Assembly: GCA_046290675.1 (NCBI GenBank)
Contig: JBKAHA010000005.1
Coordinates: forward strand, 1-64,000
DNA from: Aureliella sp046290675
GTDB taxonomy: Bacteria > Planctomycetota > Planctomycetia > Pirellulales > Pirellulaceae
Direction of reading: 5' to 3'
DNA: 64,000 bases
Both the position numbers and the translations under genes were made by a program. The notes beneath the pieces are model-generated. The model saw only the letters and a program-made list of their open reading frames with translations, was not told the DNA's origin and made no database searches. Positions 8,609 to 16,932 of the stretch are shown here, piece by piece; the first letter of the stretch is position 1, and each line of letters opens with the position of its first letter.

Positions 8609-9838
8609 ATGTTCAGTTCAGGTCGTGATCCGAACACCCTTTGGGGCAGTGAAGGTCTGCAGCCAACGCGAAACCAGCACTCATTACGTGCTTTGAACGT
8701 GGCGGCTTTCTTGATTGGTACAGCGATCCTTTCGCTATCCTCGGCTGGATGTCGACCGGCGCCGATGCCGGTTACGGCGACACAGATGCTGGCTGGTCGC
8801 ACCATGGGCACAAGCTATTCGGTGCAGTTTCTTCCGGTTGACGGACTGGATCTCATCGATCTGTCGACGGCCGTGGAAAATGAGCTCGAATTGGTCAACG
8901 AGCAGATGTCGACCTATCTGGATCATTCTGAGATTAGTCAATTTAACCAAACCGAATCGACGGATTGGTTCTCAGTTTCAGCTGACACCGCCAAGGTAGT
9001 AGCTTGTGCGAAGAAGATCGCTGAGGCAACGAACGGTGCTTTCGATGTAACCGTTGCACCGTTGGTAGAGCTGTGGGGATTTGGTACCAGCGGAAGACCG
9101 GCTCAAATTCCAACGGATGAGAAAATTAGGGAAACGTTGGCATCGGTTGGAATCGAGCGAATCGAAGTCCGGTCGGAGCCTCCCGCAATTCGTAAGGCAG
9201 ACAAAGCTCTGACTGTGGATCTTTCGGCGATCGCCAAGGGTCACGGTGTTGACCGTGTGTCCAAGATTCTCGAGACAAATGGTATCCAAGACTATTTTGT
9301 GGAGATCGGTGGTGAAGTTCGAGTTAGGGGGCAACGGCTCGGAGGGGGATCTTGGCGCGTAGGGATAGAGCAGCCTGATGAGCGCGTGAGGTCCGTGTTT
9401 GGCGTTGCTGAGCTGAGCGATATGGCATTGGCAACCAGTGGTAGTTATCGCAACTTTTTCGAGATGGATGGCGTCCGGTATTCACACACGATCAGCCCCC
9501 TAACTGGCAAGCCAGTTAGGGATCCGATTGTTTCGGCGTCTGTATTGGCGAGCGATTGCATGACGGCGGACGCCATCGCAACCAGCATGATGTCCATTGG
9601 CTTCGAGGCTGGGTTAGAGCTGGCCGAAGAAGAAGGTTGGGCAGTCATGCTAATGGCAGTCAATGAAACTAGTGACACCGATGGTAGTTGGCGGGTCGCC
9701 GGAACTTCGAGGTTTGAGGAGCTGCAGCCACAGCTATCCGAAAGCTTTACGGATGTTGTCACCCCTGCATCGGTTGAGGATCGCATAGAGACGGATGGTG
9801 CGAAACGTGGTGACACCGCAGGTGCTCCGATGCATTGA
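8609..9838 (+). CDS. apbE: FAD:protein FMN transferase (ApbE lipoprotein)
   Basis: ApbE cleaves FAD and attaches FMN through a phosphoester to the threonine of S(G)AT motifs, as found here in NqrB and NqrC. The 409-residue protein has a lipobox LSSAGC with the lipidated cysteine at residue 48, so it faces the periplasm where the NqrB and NqrC sites are. Family motifs are AGRTMGTSYSV, DLSAIAKGHGVDRV, EIGGEVRVRG, ATSGSYRN, SHTISPLTGKPV and the Mg2+-site segment TADAIATS. The C-terminus carries a ~50-residue extension rich in Asp/Thr. The ATG at 8609 is preceded by GTAGGAG. It is probably cotranscribed with nqrF. Confidence 0.95.
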   Translation: MFSSGRDPNTLWGSEGLQPTRNQHSLRALNVAAFLIGTAILSLSSAGCRPAPMPVTATQMLAGRTMGTSYSVQFLPVDGLDLIDLSTAVENELELVNEQMSTYLDHSEISQFNQTESTDWFSVSADTAKVVACAKKIAEATNGAFDVTVAPLVELWGFGTSGRPAQIPTDEKIRETLASVGIERIEVRSEPPAIRKADKALTVDLSAIAKGHGVDRVSKILETNGIQDYFVEIGGEVRVRGQRLGGGSWRVGIEQPDERVRSVFGVAELSDMALATSGSYRNFFEMDGVRYSHTISPLTGKPVRDPIVSASVLASDCMTADAIATSMMSIGFEAGLELAEEEGWAVMLMAVNETSDTDGSWRVAGTSRFEELQPQLSESFTDVVTPASVEDRIETDGAKRGDTAGAPMH

Positions 9839-9923
9839 TCGGCATTGTCTGTCGTGCGGCGGAATACCTGCCCAATACGACGGACGGCTTTGAAAGAATT
9901 TTCGTCCCAGGAGTGATATCAAG

Positions 9924-10256
9924 ATGCTGACGCTACTATCGGTTTTTGGCGTAACTTTGCTCGCCTTCATGCTGGTGATTGCGGGTATGGCGGTTGGCGT
10001 GATGATGGGGCGGCGCGAGATTAGCGGTAGTTGTGGCGGACTCGGTAGTCAGTCGGCGGAAGGCGGTGAATCTTCTTGTTCTTTGTGCTCCAATCCAGCA
10101 GCTGCCTGCAGAGAATTAAAGGATCGGATGGAGGCTGGATCGTCTTCGAATCTCGAACCCGCGGCTTCTTCGCGTTCGCGCTTCGATGAGTGCGAGAAAG
10201 ACTGTGTCGAAGAAGGCTGCAGTAAGGAGGCAATCGACGCCTGCAGGGGCGTTTAG
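9924..10256 (+). CDS. nqrM: Na+-NQR maturation protein NqrM, Cys-rich extended form
   Basis: NqrM (formerly DUF539) is needed for NQR assembly, probably by delivering Fe to the NqrD/NqrE site. The 110-residue protein has one N-terminal membrane helix (about 4-28), then the family signature MAVGVMMGRREISGSCGGLG. Cysteines at 37, 52, 55 and 62 fit the four of the classic short protein. A C-terminal extension adds C90, C94, C99 and C107, a second Cys cluster absent from the roughly 55-75-residue forms I know. It lies 85 bases after apbE, as expected in NQR clusters. Confidence 0.88.
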   Translation: MLTLLSVFGVTLLAFMLVIAGMAVGVMMGRREISGSCGGLGSQSAEGGESSCSLCSNPAAACRELKDRMEAGSSSNLEPAASSRSRFDECEKDCVEEGCSKEAIDACRGV

Positions 10257-10768
10257 TGGTTTCGGATGTTGCGGTCGCTGTCGGGATGCAACTGCGGTAA
10301 ATCCGTCTTCCAAATGATCCGACGAAGTGTCGATCGATCCATCGTCGCCTTCAAGCCATTTTGGTTTGGAGGGCAATTTTGCCAGTGTTGAATTTGGTAA
10401 GTCTGCCAAGAATTGACGGCAACTTGAACGGCCCATATGAAGCTGTTAATGTATTGCCCGACAACACTGAGTCGAGGTGCGTGCACGCTTAGACATGCAC
10501 TGACGACTAGGATGCCCTCATCAGAGTGAAGCCGAGGACGGGTAATTGAAGTACCGGGTAGGCTCCTCGGAACGCTGGCGAGAACCTAAGTTTGGATCTC
10601 TGCATCTGTTTCCTCTCTGGCGACGTCGCTCTTTGGCTCAGAGGCGGATTGGAACGATTCGCTAGGCAACACCTTGGTCTTTTTCGAGCATCGGATTGTA
10701 CCGACGCTTGACGAGAGTTGCTGAGTGTCTTCCTGACAACGTGGTTTTTCAGAAGAAGAATGTATCGA
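10257..10768. other. Intergenic region before glutamine synthetase
   Basis: About 510 bases without a supported gene. A 77-codon minus-strand frame from GTG at 10486 to 10253 has odd composition (many Gln, Asn, Trp) and no recognisable domain. I looked for a sigma-54 site (GG and GC 10 bases apart) upstream of glnA and found no convincing one. Confidence 0.5.
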
Positions 10769-11782
10769 ATGTCCTCAGACAGCAAATACAAATTAGAGTA
10801 CATCTGGCTAGACGGATACCTACCCGAGCCCAACCTGCGCGGTAAGACAAAGATTGTCAGTGAAGCGCCAAAGTCCGTCGATGATTGCCCAATGTGGGGA
10901 TTTGATGGAAGTTCCACCGAGCAGGCAGAAGGTAGCAGCTCGGACTGCATGTTAAAGCCCGTCGGATTGTATCCGGACAGTGGAAGGAAGAATGGCTTTA
11001 TTGTTATGTGCGAGGTACTGAACCCAGACCTCACGCCACACGCTTCTAACTTCCGCGCGACCATTGAGGACGAAGCGGATCTATGGATCGGTTTTGAGCA
11101 AGAATACTTCTTGATGGAAAGCGGTCGTCCTTTCGGATTCCCTGAAGACGGTTACCCAGGACCTCAGGGCACGTACTACTGCGGTGTTGGCTATGGCGAC
11201 ATGGGTGATATTGCTCGCCAGTGTGTCGAAGAGCACATTGACATCGTCTTGGATGCCGGCATCAATCACGAAGGCATCAATGCCGAAGTGGCCAAAGGCC
11301 AATGGGAATTCCAAATCTTCTCTGCAGGCTCGAAGAAGGTTTGCGACGACCTATGGGTTTCTCGCTACCTTTTGATGCGGACTGCCGAGAAGTACGGTCT
11401 TTCCATCGAATTCCATTGCAAGCCTGTCCAAGGTGATTGGAACGGATCTGGTATGCACACCAATTTCTCGACGAAGAAGATGCGTGAAGAAGGTGGCGAA
11501 GAGTACTTCAAAGCTCTCATGGATGCGTTCGAGAAGAATCGCAATGAGCACATCGCTGCTTACGGTCCTGACAACCACTTGCGTTTGACTGGTTTGCACG
11601 AAACTCAGTCCATCGATAAGTTCAGCTGGGGCGTTGCTGACCGTGGTGCGTCAGTCCGAGTGCCTCACGCATTTGTCAACAACGGCTACAAGGGATACCT
11701 CGAGGATCGTCGGCCGAACTCGAAAGCAGATCCTTACAAGATCGTTTCTCGGATTCAGAAGACGATCAGCGAAGTTGGGTAA
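10769..11782 (+). CDS. glnA: Glutamine synthetase, type II (eukaryote-like)
   Basis: Glutamine synthetase makes glutamine from glutamate, ammonia and ATP. The 337-residue protein is in the size range of type II enzymes (about 340-370), much shorter than type I (about 470). It has the beta-grasp start LEYIWLDGYLPEPNLRGKTK, the substrate segment PMWGFDGSST, the metal-site GFEQEYFLME, NHEGINAEVAKGQWEFQI, the NGSGMHTNFS loop and the ADRGASVRVP C-terminal motif. The ATG at 10769 is preferred because GAAGAAG lies about 10 bases upstream and the N-terminus then matches the family; in-frame ATG codons at 10760 and 10718 would add residues of no known role. A strong terminator follows. Confidence 0.94.
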   Translation: MSSDSKYKLEYIWLDGYLPEPNLRGKTKIVSEAPKSVDDCPMWGFDGSSTEQAEGSSSDCMLKPVGLYPDSGRKNGFIVMCEVLNPDLTPHASNFRATIEDEADLWIGFEQEYFLMESGRPFGFPEDGYPGPQGTYYCGVGYGDMGDIARQCVEEHIDIVLDAGINHEGINAEVAKGQWEFQIFSAGSKKVCDDLWVSRYLLMRTAEKYGLSIEFHCKPVQGDWNGSGMHTNFSTKKMREEGGEEYFKALMDAFEKNRNEHIAAYGPDNHLRLTGLHETQSIDKFSWGVADRGASVRVPHAFVNNGYKGYLEDRRPNSKADPYKIVSRIQKTISEVG

Positions 11783-11809
11783 TGCCGATTTCAATTTGTC
11801 TAAGTATCA

Positions 11810-11845
11810 AAGTCGGGCTTCCCATCAGAAGCTCGGCTTTTTTTA
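11810..11845 (+). terminator. Strong terminator after glutamine synthetase
   Basis: A 12-bp stem with two G-U pairs (11810-11821 with 11828-11839) and a 6-base loop is followed by an uninterrupted T-run to 11844. Confidence 0.85.
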
Positions 11846-11881
11846 TGTACAGCTGGCTTCCAAGGCTGGAACCGGCATGTC

Positions 11882-13162
11882 ATGAAACAGTGGAAGGCGG
11901 AGGCGATGCGGGAAGCCAAAAACACGCAGCGGGCGTTAGTCCGCATCGGATTTGATGGCAAGGTTCATAAGTTGTTCCGTGGTCCCAGGGCCGAGGAGCG
12001 GTTTGAAAACGAAGTGCGCGTCCTGCGTTTCTTGGAGAAACGCAAGTGTCCATTTGTGCCCAGGTTACTTGAATCCGACGAAGCATCGTTGACCATCGTC
12101 ACCAGCAATTGTGGTGCGATTGTGGAGAGTATTTCTGAGGACAAGGCGCAGGAAGTCTTCGAGGAGTTGGAACAGTATGGCGTGCGTCACGAAGACCCAT
12201 TCCCGCGGAACATTACCTACCGCGCGAGCGACGGTCGTTTCTGTGCGATTGACTTCGAGTTCGCGACCATACTCGATGATGAAGATACGACAGACGAGTT
12301 GCAAGCCGATGATTCCCAGGGCATTGCGAAGATCATTTGGTCTGGAAGCACCGATTGTGGCAAGTTCCGTCCGAACAACGAAGACGCCTACCTTTTGTTG
12401 CGGCTTGACGGGACGGGGATTCAGTACCTGGGCAAGACTGGTGAGGCGCCGGTTGACGACACGGACTACATTTTTGCCGTCAGTGACGGAATGGGCGGGC
12501 AAGACTCGGGGGAGTTCGCCAGCCGTATTGCGTTAGAAAAAATTACCACGCGTTTGCCGAAAGAGTACTTGGCGAACGAAAGTGATGGGCAGGGCTATAC
12601 GGAAGAGGTTTTGCTTTCGCTGATTGAGAGTATTCATGACGCTATGCTTGCCCAGGGAAGGTATGATCCGAATTGCCGAAACATGGGGGCAACGTTAACT
12701 CTGGCTTGGTTGCACCGCGGTCAAGTTACGTTTGCGCATATTGGGGATAGTCGCCTCTACTTAGTCGATGAGAAGGGGGGTTGGAGGCAGTGTAGCGAAG
12801 ACCATAGTTACGTAGGTTGGCTTCGAAAGGAAGGTAAGCTCAATGAGCGAGAAGCGAGAGTTCATCCGAGAAAGAATGTGTTGAATCAAGCCCTCGGAGC
12901 TGGGCACCAGTATCTGAAACCTCAGATCGGAACCATCAGGCTTGGGTCTGGCTGTCGCCTGTTGATATGCTCCGACGGAATAACAGAGGCGCTTTGGGAT
13001 GAGCGGGTCATCGAGCTATTGAGACTTTCTGCCCCGGAATTAGCGGCGGAGACGTTAGTGCAGAAGGCGGTCGGAGAATCCGGGCGTGATAATGCGACCG
13101 CGGTTGTGGTTTCTTTTTTGGGAGATTCCGAATCTGAATCTAGTGAGTGCGAAGGGAATTGA
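11882..13162 (+). CDS. Small kinase-like domain fused to PP2C protein phosphatase
   Basis: The 426-residue protein has two parts. Residues about 15-135 look like a minimal kinase-fold domain: a candidate ATP lysine K30 in VHKLFRG, a Glu in ENEVRVLRFLE, a catalytic loop H103-E-D105 with N110, and a metal-binding D124-F-E. This resembles the RIO/lipopolysaccharide-kinase type rather than Hanks kinases. Residues about 154-415 form a PP2C phosphatase with GKFRPNNEDAY, SDGMGG, GATLTLAW, HIGDSRLYL, CSDGITEAL and GRDNATAVVV, so all metal aspartates appear present. No membrane segment was seen. A start at ATG 11906, behind GGAAGG, is as likely as 11882 and spares both domains. It lies just before a Ser/Thr kinase gene, which suggests joint control of phosphorylation. 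Confidence 0.85.
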   Translation: MKQWKAEAMREAKNTQRALVRIGFDGKVHKLFRGPRAEERFENEVRVLRFLEKRKCPFVPRLLESDEASLTIVTSNCGAIVESISEDKAQEVFEELEQYGVRHEDPFPRNITYRASDGRFCAIDFEFATILDDEDTTDELQADDSQGIAKIIWSGSTDCGKFRPNNEDAYLLLRLDGTGIQYLGKTGEAPVDDTDYIFAVSDGMGGQDSGEFASRIALEKITTRLPKEYLANESDGQGYTEEVLLSLIESIHDAMLAQGRYDPNCRNMGATLTLAWLHRGQVTFAHIGDSRLYLVDEKGGWRQCSEDHSYVGWLRKEGKLNEREARVHPRKNVLNQALGAGHQYLKPQIGTIRLGSGCRLLICSDGITEALWDERVIELLRLSAPELAAETLVQKAVGESGRDNATAVVVSFLGDSESESSECEGN

Positions 13163-13476
13163 GTGAAGCTCGTCAGATGGAAGCACGCGCGGTTGTAGGG
13201 GTCGAAGCAACTGTAAGATCTGGATCGGCCGGAAGGCCTCAGATGGCCATCTACGACTGGGCGGAGTTTGACCGCTTCACGCGACCTATCTATCCTGAGA
13301 TTGATGGACTCCTTAGTCCTGGCACCCCAAGAAGTTTTCTCATGGGAGTGAAGTTGGTGGATCAACGCGAGTTCCAGGTGGCTCTCGCACTTTGTACAAG
13401 GCGCATTGAGGGGCAGTCTCATCGAGTGATGAGGGGCAGTCTCATCGAGTGATGAGAGGTAGCTTGCTAGCGAGTT
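13163..13476. other. Gap between phosphatase and kinase genes
   Basis: This 314-base gap holds the 23-bp tandem duplication. An open frame from 13147 to 13452 (101 codons) overlaps the phosphatase end and runs through the duplication; its product has no recognisable domain and I do not support it as a gene. Confidence 0.5.
13408..13453. repeat. Perfect 23-bp tandem duplication
   Basis: Two identical 23-base units, 13408-13430 and 13431-13453, both starting GAGGGGCAGT, sit in the gap between the PP2C gene and the Ser/Thr kinase gene, ending 24 bases before the kinase start. Confidence 0.9.
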
Positions 13477-16155
13477 ATGGGGCAAATCTTCCCACAAGGT
13501 GATTCAAATTCACACGGCGATAGCACGGCCGCGGGACAAGCTGATATTTTCGGCATGCCCGGTCCGGATAGCGATGCAACTCATGTGACCGGGGATCCGT
13601 CACCAACGGAGTCTTATTCGCTTCCAATCGATCGCCAAGAAGAGCACCCTTCCGGAAGCATCGCAGAAGACGAACGCACCATTGTAAGTCGTCGTCCCGT
13701 CGCTGCTCCAGAAGAGTATTTTCGCTCTGTTCCGCTTGCTGAATTGGCCAGCATGCTTGAGCAGAAGCAGCTCGACCACTTCCGTGTCGAACGCATGATT
13801 GGTGGCGGCGGGATGGGAGCGGTTTTTCGCGGCGTCGACATGCGGCTCGATCGGACCGTCGCAATCAAAGTTATCCCTGCCTCGAAGGGGGATCCAGAAA
13901 CGCTGCGCCGATTTCGCCTAGAAGCACAATCAGCGGCCAAGTTGGACCACCCAAATATCGCTCGCGTCTACTACGTCGGTGAAGCAGAGCAGTGGAATTA
14001 CATCGTTTTCGAGTTTGTGGATGGGATTAATGTCCGCGATTTGGTGGCGATGCATGGACCTCTCGGGGTTGATGATGCGGTTTACTATACGCGTCAAGTT
14101 GCAGAAGCACTTGCTCATGCTCAGCAACGAGGTGTCGTGCATCGCGATATCAAGCCATCGAACTTGCTTGTAACTGATGCCGGGATGATCAAAGTTGTCG
14201 ATATGGGTCTGGCTCGCAGTGCTGGACTCGAACAGTCCACAAATGACGCGACTGCTAGCGGTGTAACACTTGGTACTTTTGACTATATTTCTCCCGAACA
14301 GGCGCGTAACCCGCGAGAGGCGGACGTACGCAGTGACCTTTATTCGCTCGGATGTAGCTTCTTCTTTATGTTGACCGGTCAGCCTCCATTTTCGGAAGGG
14401 ACGGTTCTTCAGAAATTGCTCAAGCACGGAAGTGTTCCGCCACCGGATCCACGGGGCTGGCGCGATGATGTCAGCGACCAAGTGTACGCAGTCTTGATGA
14501 AGATGATGGCGAAGCAGCCATCTGAAAGATACCAGCGCCCAGCCGACCTTGTTTCAGATCTGTTGCTCCTGGCGGATGTGGAGGATCTACCAAGAAGCAA
14601 GCTGCCTGGCACCGTGATGTTCGCTCCGACCGTCGCGCAGAGGTCGTTACTGGAAGCCAATCTTCCCTGGTTGGTTGCTTTTGCCTTCTTGCTGGGGAGC
14701 ACGCTTTGGCTGATGAACGCACAAGCCGGATCTTCTAACGTTCCGCTAGGCGATCTTCGCGATGACCTTGGCCTTCCCTCCAATAGCTCGGAATCGTCAG
14801 GAACTAGTCCTGCGCTGATCGACGGTGGAGTTGGAGCAGCAGGCACGGCCGCCGTTGACGCCGGCGGCGAGTCGGTGGCCGATGTGATTTCCAGCGACGC
14901 TATTTCGAACAAGGTCGGTGCGGAGCAACGAGTCGTCTGGAGCGAGTATCTGCCCGCTGGAGTGTCTCCCAGTAGCTGGGTTCAGTCGCTCGGTGAGGCT
15001 CTGGAAGCGTCTGAAGCGTCAGGGCAAGCCGTGATTGAAATTCGCGGCAGGGTGGTTGTCGATAGTCCGGTTGAGATATCAATGCGTTCTTTGACGCTGG
15101 CTGGGGCGGGGAATTCAAAGGCAAGCATTGTTTTTGCCCCCAACCTGGTCCGCGCTCTCCAAGCCGGGGAAGCACCGATTTCGCTTCAAGGCGGGCAACT
15201 GGCGATGAGCAACCTTGAGGTTCTGTTCGATGGATCGAAATTGGATCCCGGACAGGAGTCTGAGGGGAACATTGGTGTGTTTCGGGTTACGGGGAACTCG
15301 AGTGTGGCTCTCAGAAACTCCGAAGTGACACTTCTGGATCCTGTTCTTGCGAATCGATTCGCTCTTGAGGAGCCAGCTAGTCCTCGGAGATCAAGGGTGT
15401 CGGCGTTTCTAGTCGACGAAGCGAGCGGCGGGTTTTCGGTGGCTCCGGTTGGAATTGCTGCCATGCCCATCTCGGACTACCGCGATGTTGATATTACTTT
15501 CGATGAATCGTTGGTCCGCGGGTACGGAACCGTCATCGACATTGAAGCGAATCTGGCGATCGCGAATCGATCTAAGTTCAGTTTTCGTCGGAGTGTGATT
15601 GCAGTTAGCGAAGTGATTGTGACGGCGCGTAACGTCATCGCGAACACTGGCGGGCAGGTCGATCGAAATTTGCGGCTGGTTTGTGAGAGTTCGACTTTCT
15701 TTTCCGCAGGCGGATTTGCGAGGCTGGAGTTCCAAGAGGTTCGCGAACCATTGTTGAGTATTTGGCGGACGAGTCGCGATTGTGTTTTCGAGTCCGCAAG
15801 GGATGGTGGCTCCCATATTGCGATTTTAGGTTTGGAGCGCGAAGCCGCGCTTGGATGCCTCGGACGCTTCGATTTTGAAGGGGATCAAAACTTCTATGCC
15901 GAATCGAATCCGCAGCTCTTGGCGATTCTGACTCGGGAAGGCAGAGAGTTATTGTCTTACAACCTGAATACCGGTGCTCGTTTGGAATGGTTTGGTGAAA
16001 GGCAGAGTCAGCGAGCGTTGAGGTGGTTGGATCCAAATCGCGATTTTCTGGCGTTATTGGCAGAGATTGAACGAGAACGCTTTCTATTTCCAGATGGCGA
16101 GGAAATCCCCGGTTTTCAGGGCGAGACGCCACCGGTGGTAAACACCAGGCTTTAG
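13477..16155 (+). CDS. Transmembrane Ser/Thr protein kinase with beta-helix-like outer domain
   Basis: The 892-residue protein begins with a ~100-residue disordered tail. A Hanks-type kinase domain follows (about 103-370) with the glycine loop GGGGMGAV from residue 109, ATP lysine K131, catalytic H222-R-D224 in HRDIKPSN, a DMG in place of DFG at D242, and SPEQA. One membrane helix (about 391-413, LPWLVAFAFLLGSTLWLM) is followed by a Ser/Gly-rich linker. The outer part (about 490-800) has short repeating beta-strand units (SLTLAGAGNSKASIVF, LAMSNLEVLFDGS, SSVALRNSEVTL) as in right-handed parallel beta-helix proteins. It could bind a cell-surface ligand and signal inward. The upstream PP2C protein is a natural antagonist. 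The ATG at 13477 has only a weak ribosome site. Confidence 0.92.
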   Translation: MGQIFPQGDSNSHGDSTAAGQADIFGMPGPDSDATHVTGDPSPTESYSLPIDRQEEHPSGSIAEDERTIVSRRPVAAPEEYFRSVPLAELASMLEQKQLDHFRVERMIGGGGMGAVFRGVDMRLDRTVAIKVIPASKGDPETLRRFRLEAQSAAKLDHPNIARVYYVGEAEQWNYIVFEFVDGINVRDLVAMHGPLGVDDAVYYTRQVAEALAHAQQRGVVHRDIKPSNLLVTDAGMIKVVDMGLARSAGLEQSTNDATASGVTLGTFDYISPEQARNPREADVRSDLYSLGCSFFFMLTGQPPFSEGTVLQKLLKHGSVPPPDPRGWRDDVSDQVYAVLMKMMAKQPSERYQRPADLVSDLLLLADVEDLPRSKLPGTVMFAPTVAQRSLLEANLPWLVAFAFLLGSTLWLMNAQAGSSNVPLGDLRDDLGLPSNSSESSGTSPALIDGGVGAAGTAAVDAGGESVADVISSDAISNKVGAEQRVVWSEYLPAGVSPSSWVQSLGEALEASEASGQAVIEIRGRVVVDSPVEISMRSLTLAGAGNSKASIVFAPNLVRALQAGEAPISLQGGQLAMSNLEVLFDGSKLDPGQESEGNIGVFRVTGNSSVALRNSEVTLLDPVLANRFALEEPASPRRSRVSAFLVDEASGGFSVAPVGIAAMPISDYRDVDITFDESLVRGYGTVIDIEANLAIANRSKFSFRRSVIAVSEVIVTARNVIANTGGQVDRNLRLVCESSTFFSAGGFARLEFQEVREPLLSIWRTSRDCVFESARDGGSHIAILGLEREAALGCLGRFDFEGDQNFYAESNPQLLAILTREGRELLSYNLNTGARLEWFGERQSQRALRWLDPNRDFLALLAEIERERFLFPDGEEIPGFQGETPPVVNTRL

Positions 16156-16347
16156 TGACTCTTCTGCAACTGTCTTGCATGTCCTGGGCTCGCTCGAAGC
16201 TTCGCCCGATAGGGATTGGATAGCGCCTGGTTTTCATTGACGAGTTTGGCCGGCAAGCCTTGATTTTCCAGTAGCTACGGCGCACACTTGCATGTCGGAA
16301 AGATTTCCCGTGTGAGAGCGGGGCGAACACGAGACGAGGAGAAATGG

Positions 16348-16764
16348 ATGAAGAACTATCTTATCGCTATGGCAGTTGTTTGCTTTGCGAGCACCTGTGC
16401 GACACCCGCATTTGCCATTAAGCAGCTTAACGATCAGTTCAAGAAGGTATATGCGGGCGAAAAAGCGGATGCGGATTTGAAGAAGCTAATCGGTGAGGCA
16501 AAGTGTAACGTTTGCCACGTCGCCAAAGAGAATAAAAAGAAGGTCCGAAACTCCTACGGCAAGGCATTGCATGAGGCTTTGGAAAAGGCAGAGTTTCCTC
16601 TGAAGGACTTTAAGAAGGATCAAGATAAGTACGCTGATCAGCTCAAGGAGATCTTCAAGAAGATCGAGGGTGAGAAGAGTGGCGACGATGAGCACAAGAC
16701 GTTTGCTGACCGCATGAAGGCGAAGCTTCTTCCCGGTGGCGATGTAAACGGCAAAATGGAATAG
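16348..16764 (+). CDS. Small exported protein with one haem-c site
   Basis: The 138-residue protein has a signal peptide with likely cleavage after PAFA (residue 23). It carries one CNVCH motif (C53, C56, H57) for covalent haem binding. The rest is very Lys-rich and helical, with no further haem motif. A periplasmic electron carrier is possible, but a Met or His sixth ligand cannot be assigned by eye. An upstream in-frame start at 16288 would spoil the signal peptide; the ATG at 16348 has AGGAGA about 6 bases upstream. Two hairpins, the second a strong terminator, follow. The ResB-CcsA gene further on would provide the haem attachment. Confidence 0.82.
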   Translation: MKNYLIAMAVVCFASTCATPAFAIKQLNDQFKKVYAGEKADADLKKLIGEAKCNVCHVAKENKKKVRNSYGKALHEALEKAEFPLKDFKKDQDKYADQLKEIFKKIEGEKSGDDEHKTFADRMKAKLLPGGDVNGKME

Positions 16765-16814
16765 CCGGAATTATCGCGATCAGCATGTTGCGATAAATAA
16801 ACTAGAATAGAATT

Positions 16815-16857
16815 TGGCCAAGCTGTGCGACTTCCGTTGCGAGCTTGGCCATTTTTT
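16815..16857 (+). terminator. Strong terminator after the haem-c gene
   Basis: TGGCCAAGCT (16815-16824) pairs perfectly with AGCTTGGCCA (16842-16851), followed by TTTTTT. A smaller hairpin, TTATCGC with GCGATAA (16771-16796), lies just upstream. Confidence 0.85.
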
Positions 16858-16932
16858 GTTGTCAACCGCCGCGAATGCGCTCTGCAAATTCGCACTCCCT
16901 TGTAGCCTCTTCTTCATTTCCGAAGGTTCAAG

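Noticed and set aside
10253..10486. 77-codon minus-strand frame after nqrM
   Set aside because: GTG start without a ribosome site, unusual Gln/Asn/Trp content, and no domain.
10600..10768. Sigma-54 promoter for glutamine synthetase
   Set aside because: Several GG-rich stretches were checked, but none has GG and GC dinucleotides at the required spacing.
13147..13452. 101-codon plus-strand frame between the phosphatase and kinase genes
   Set aside because: It overlaps the phosphatase end, runs into the 23-bp tandem duplication and has no recognisable domain.
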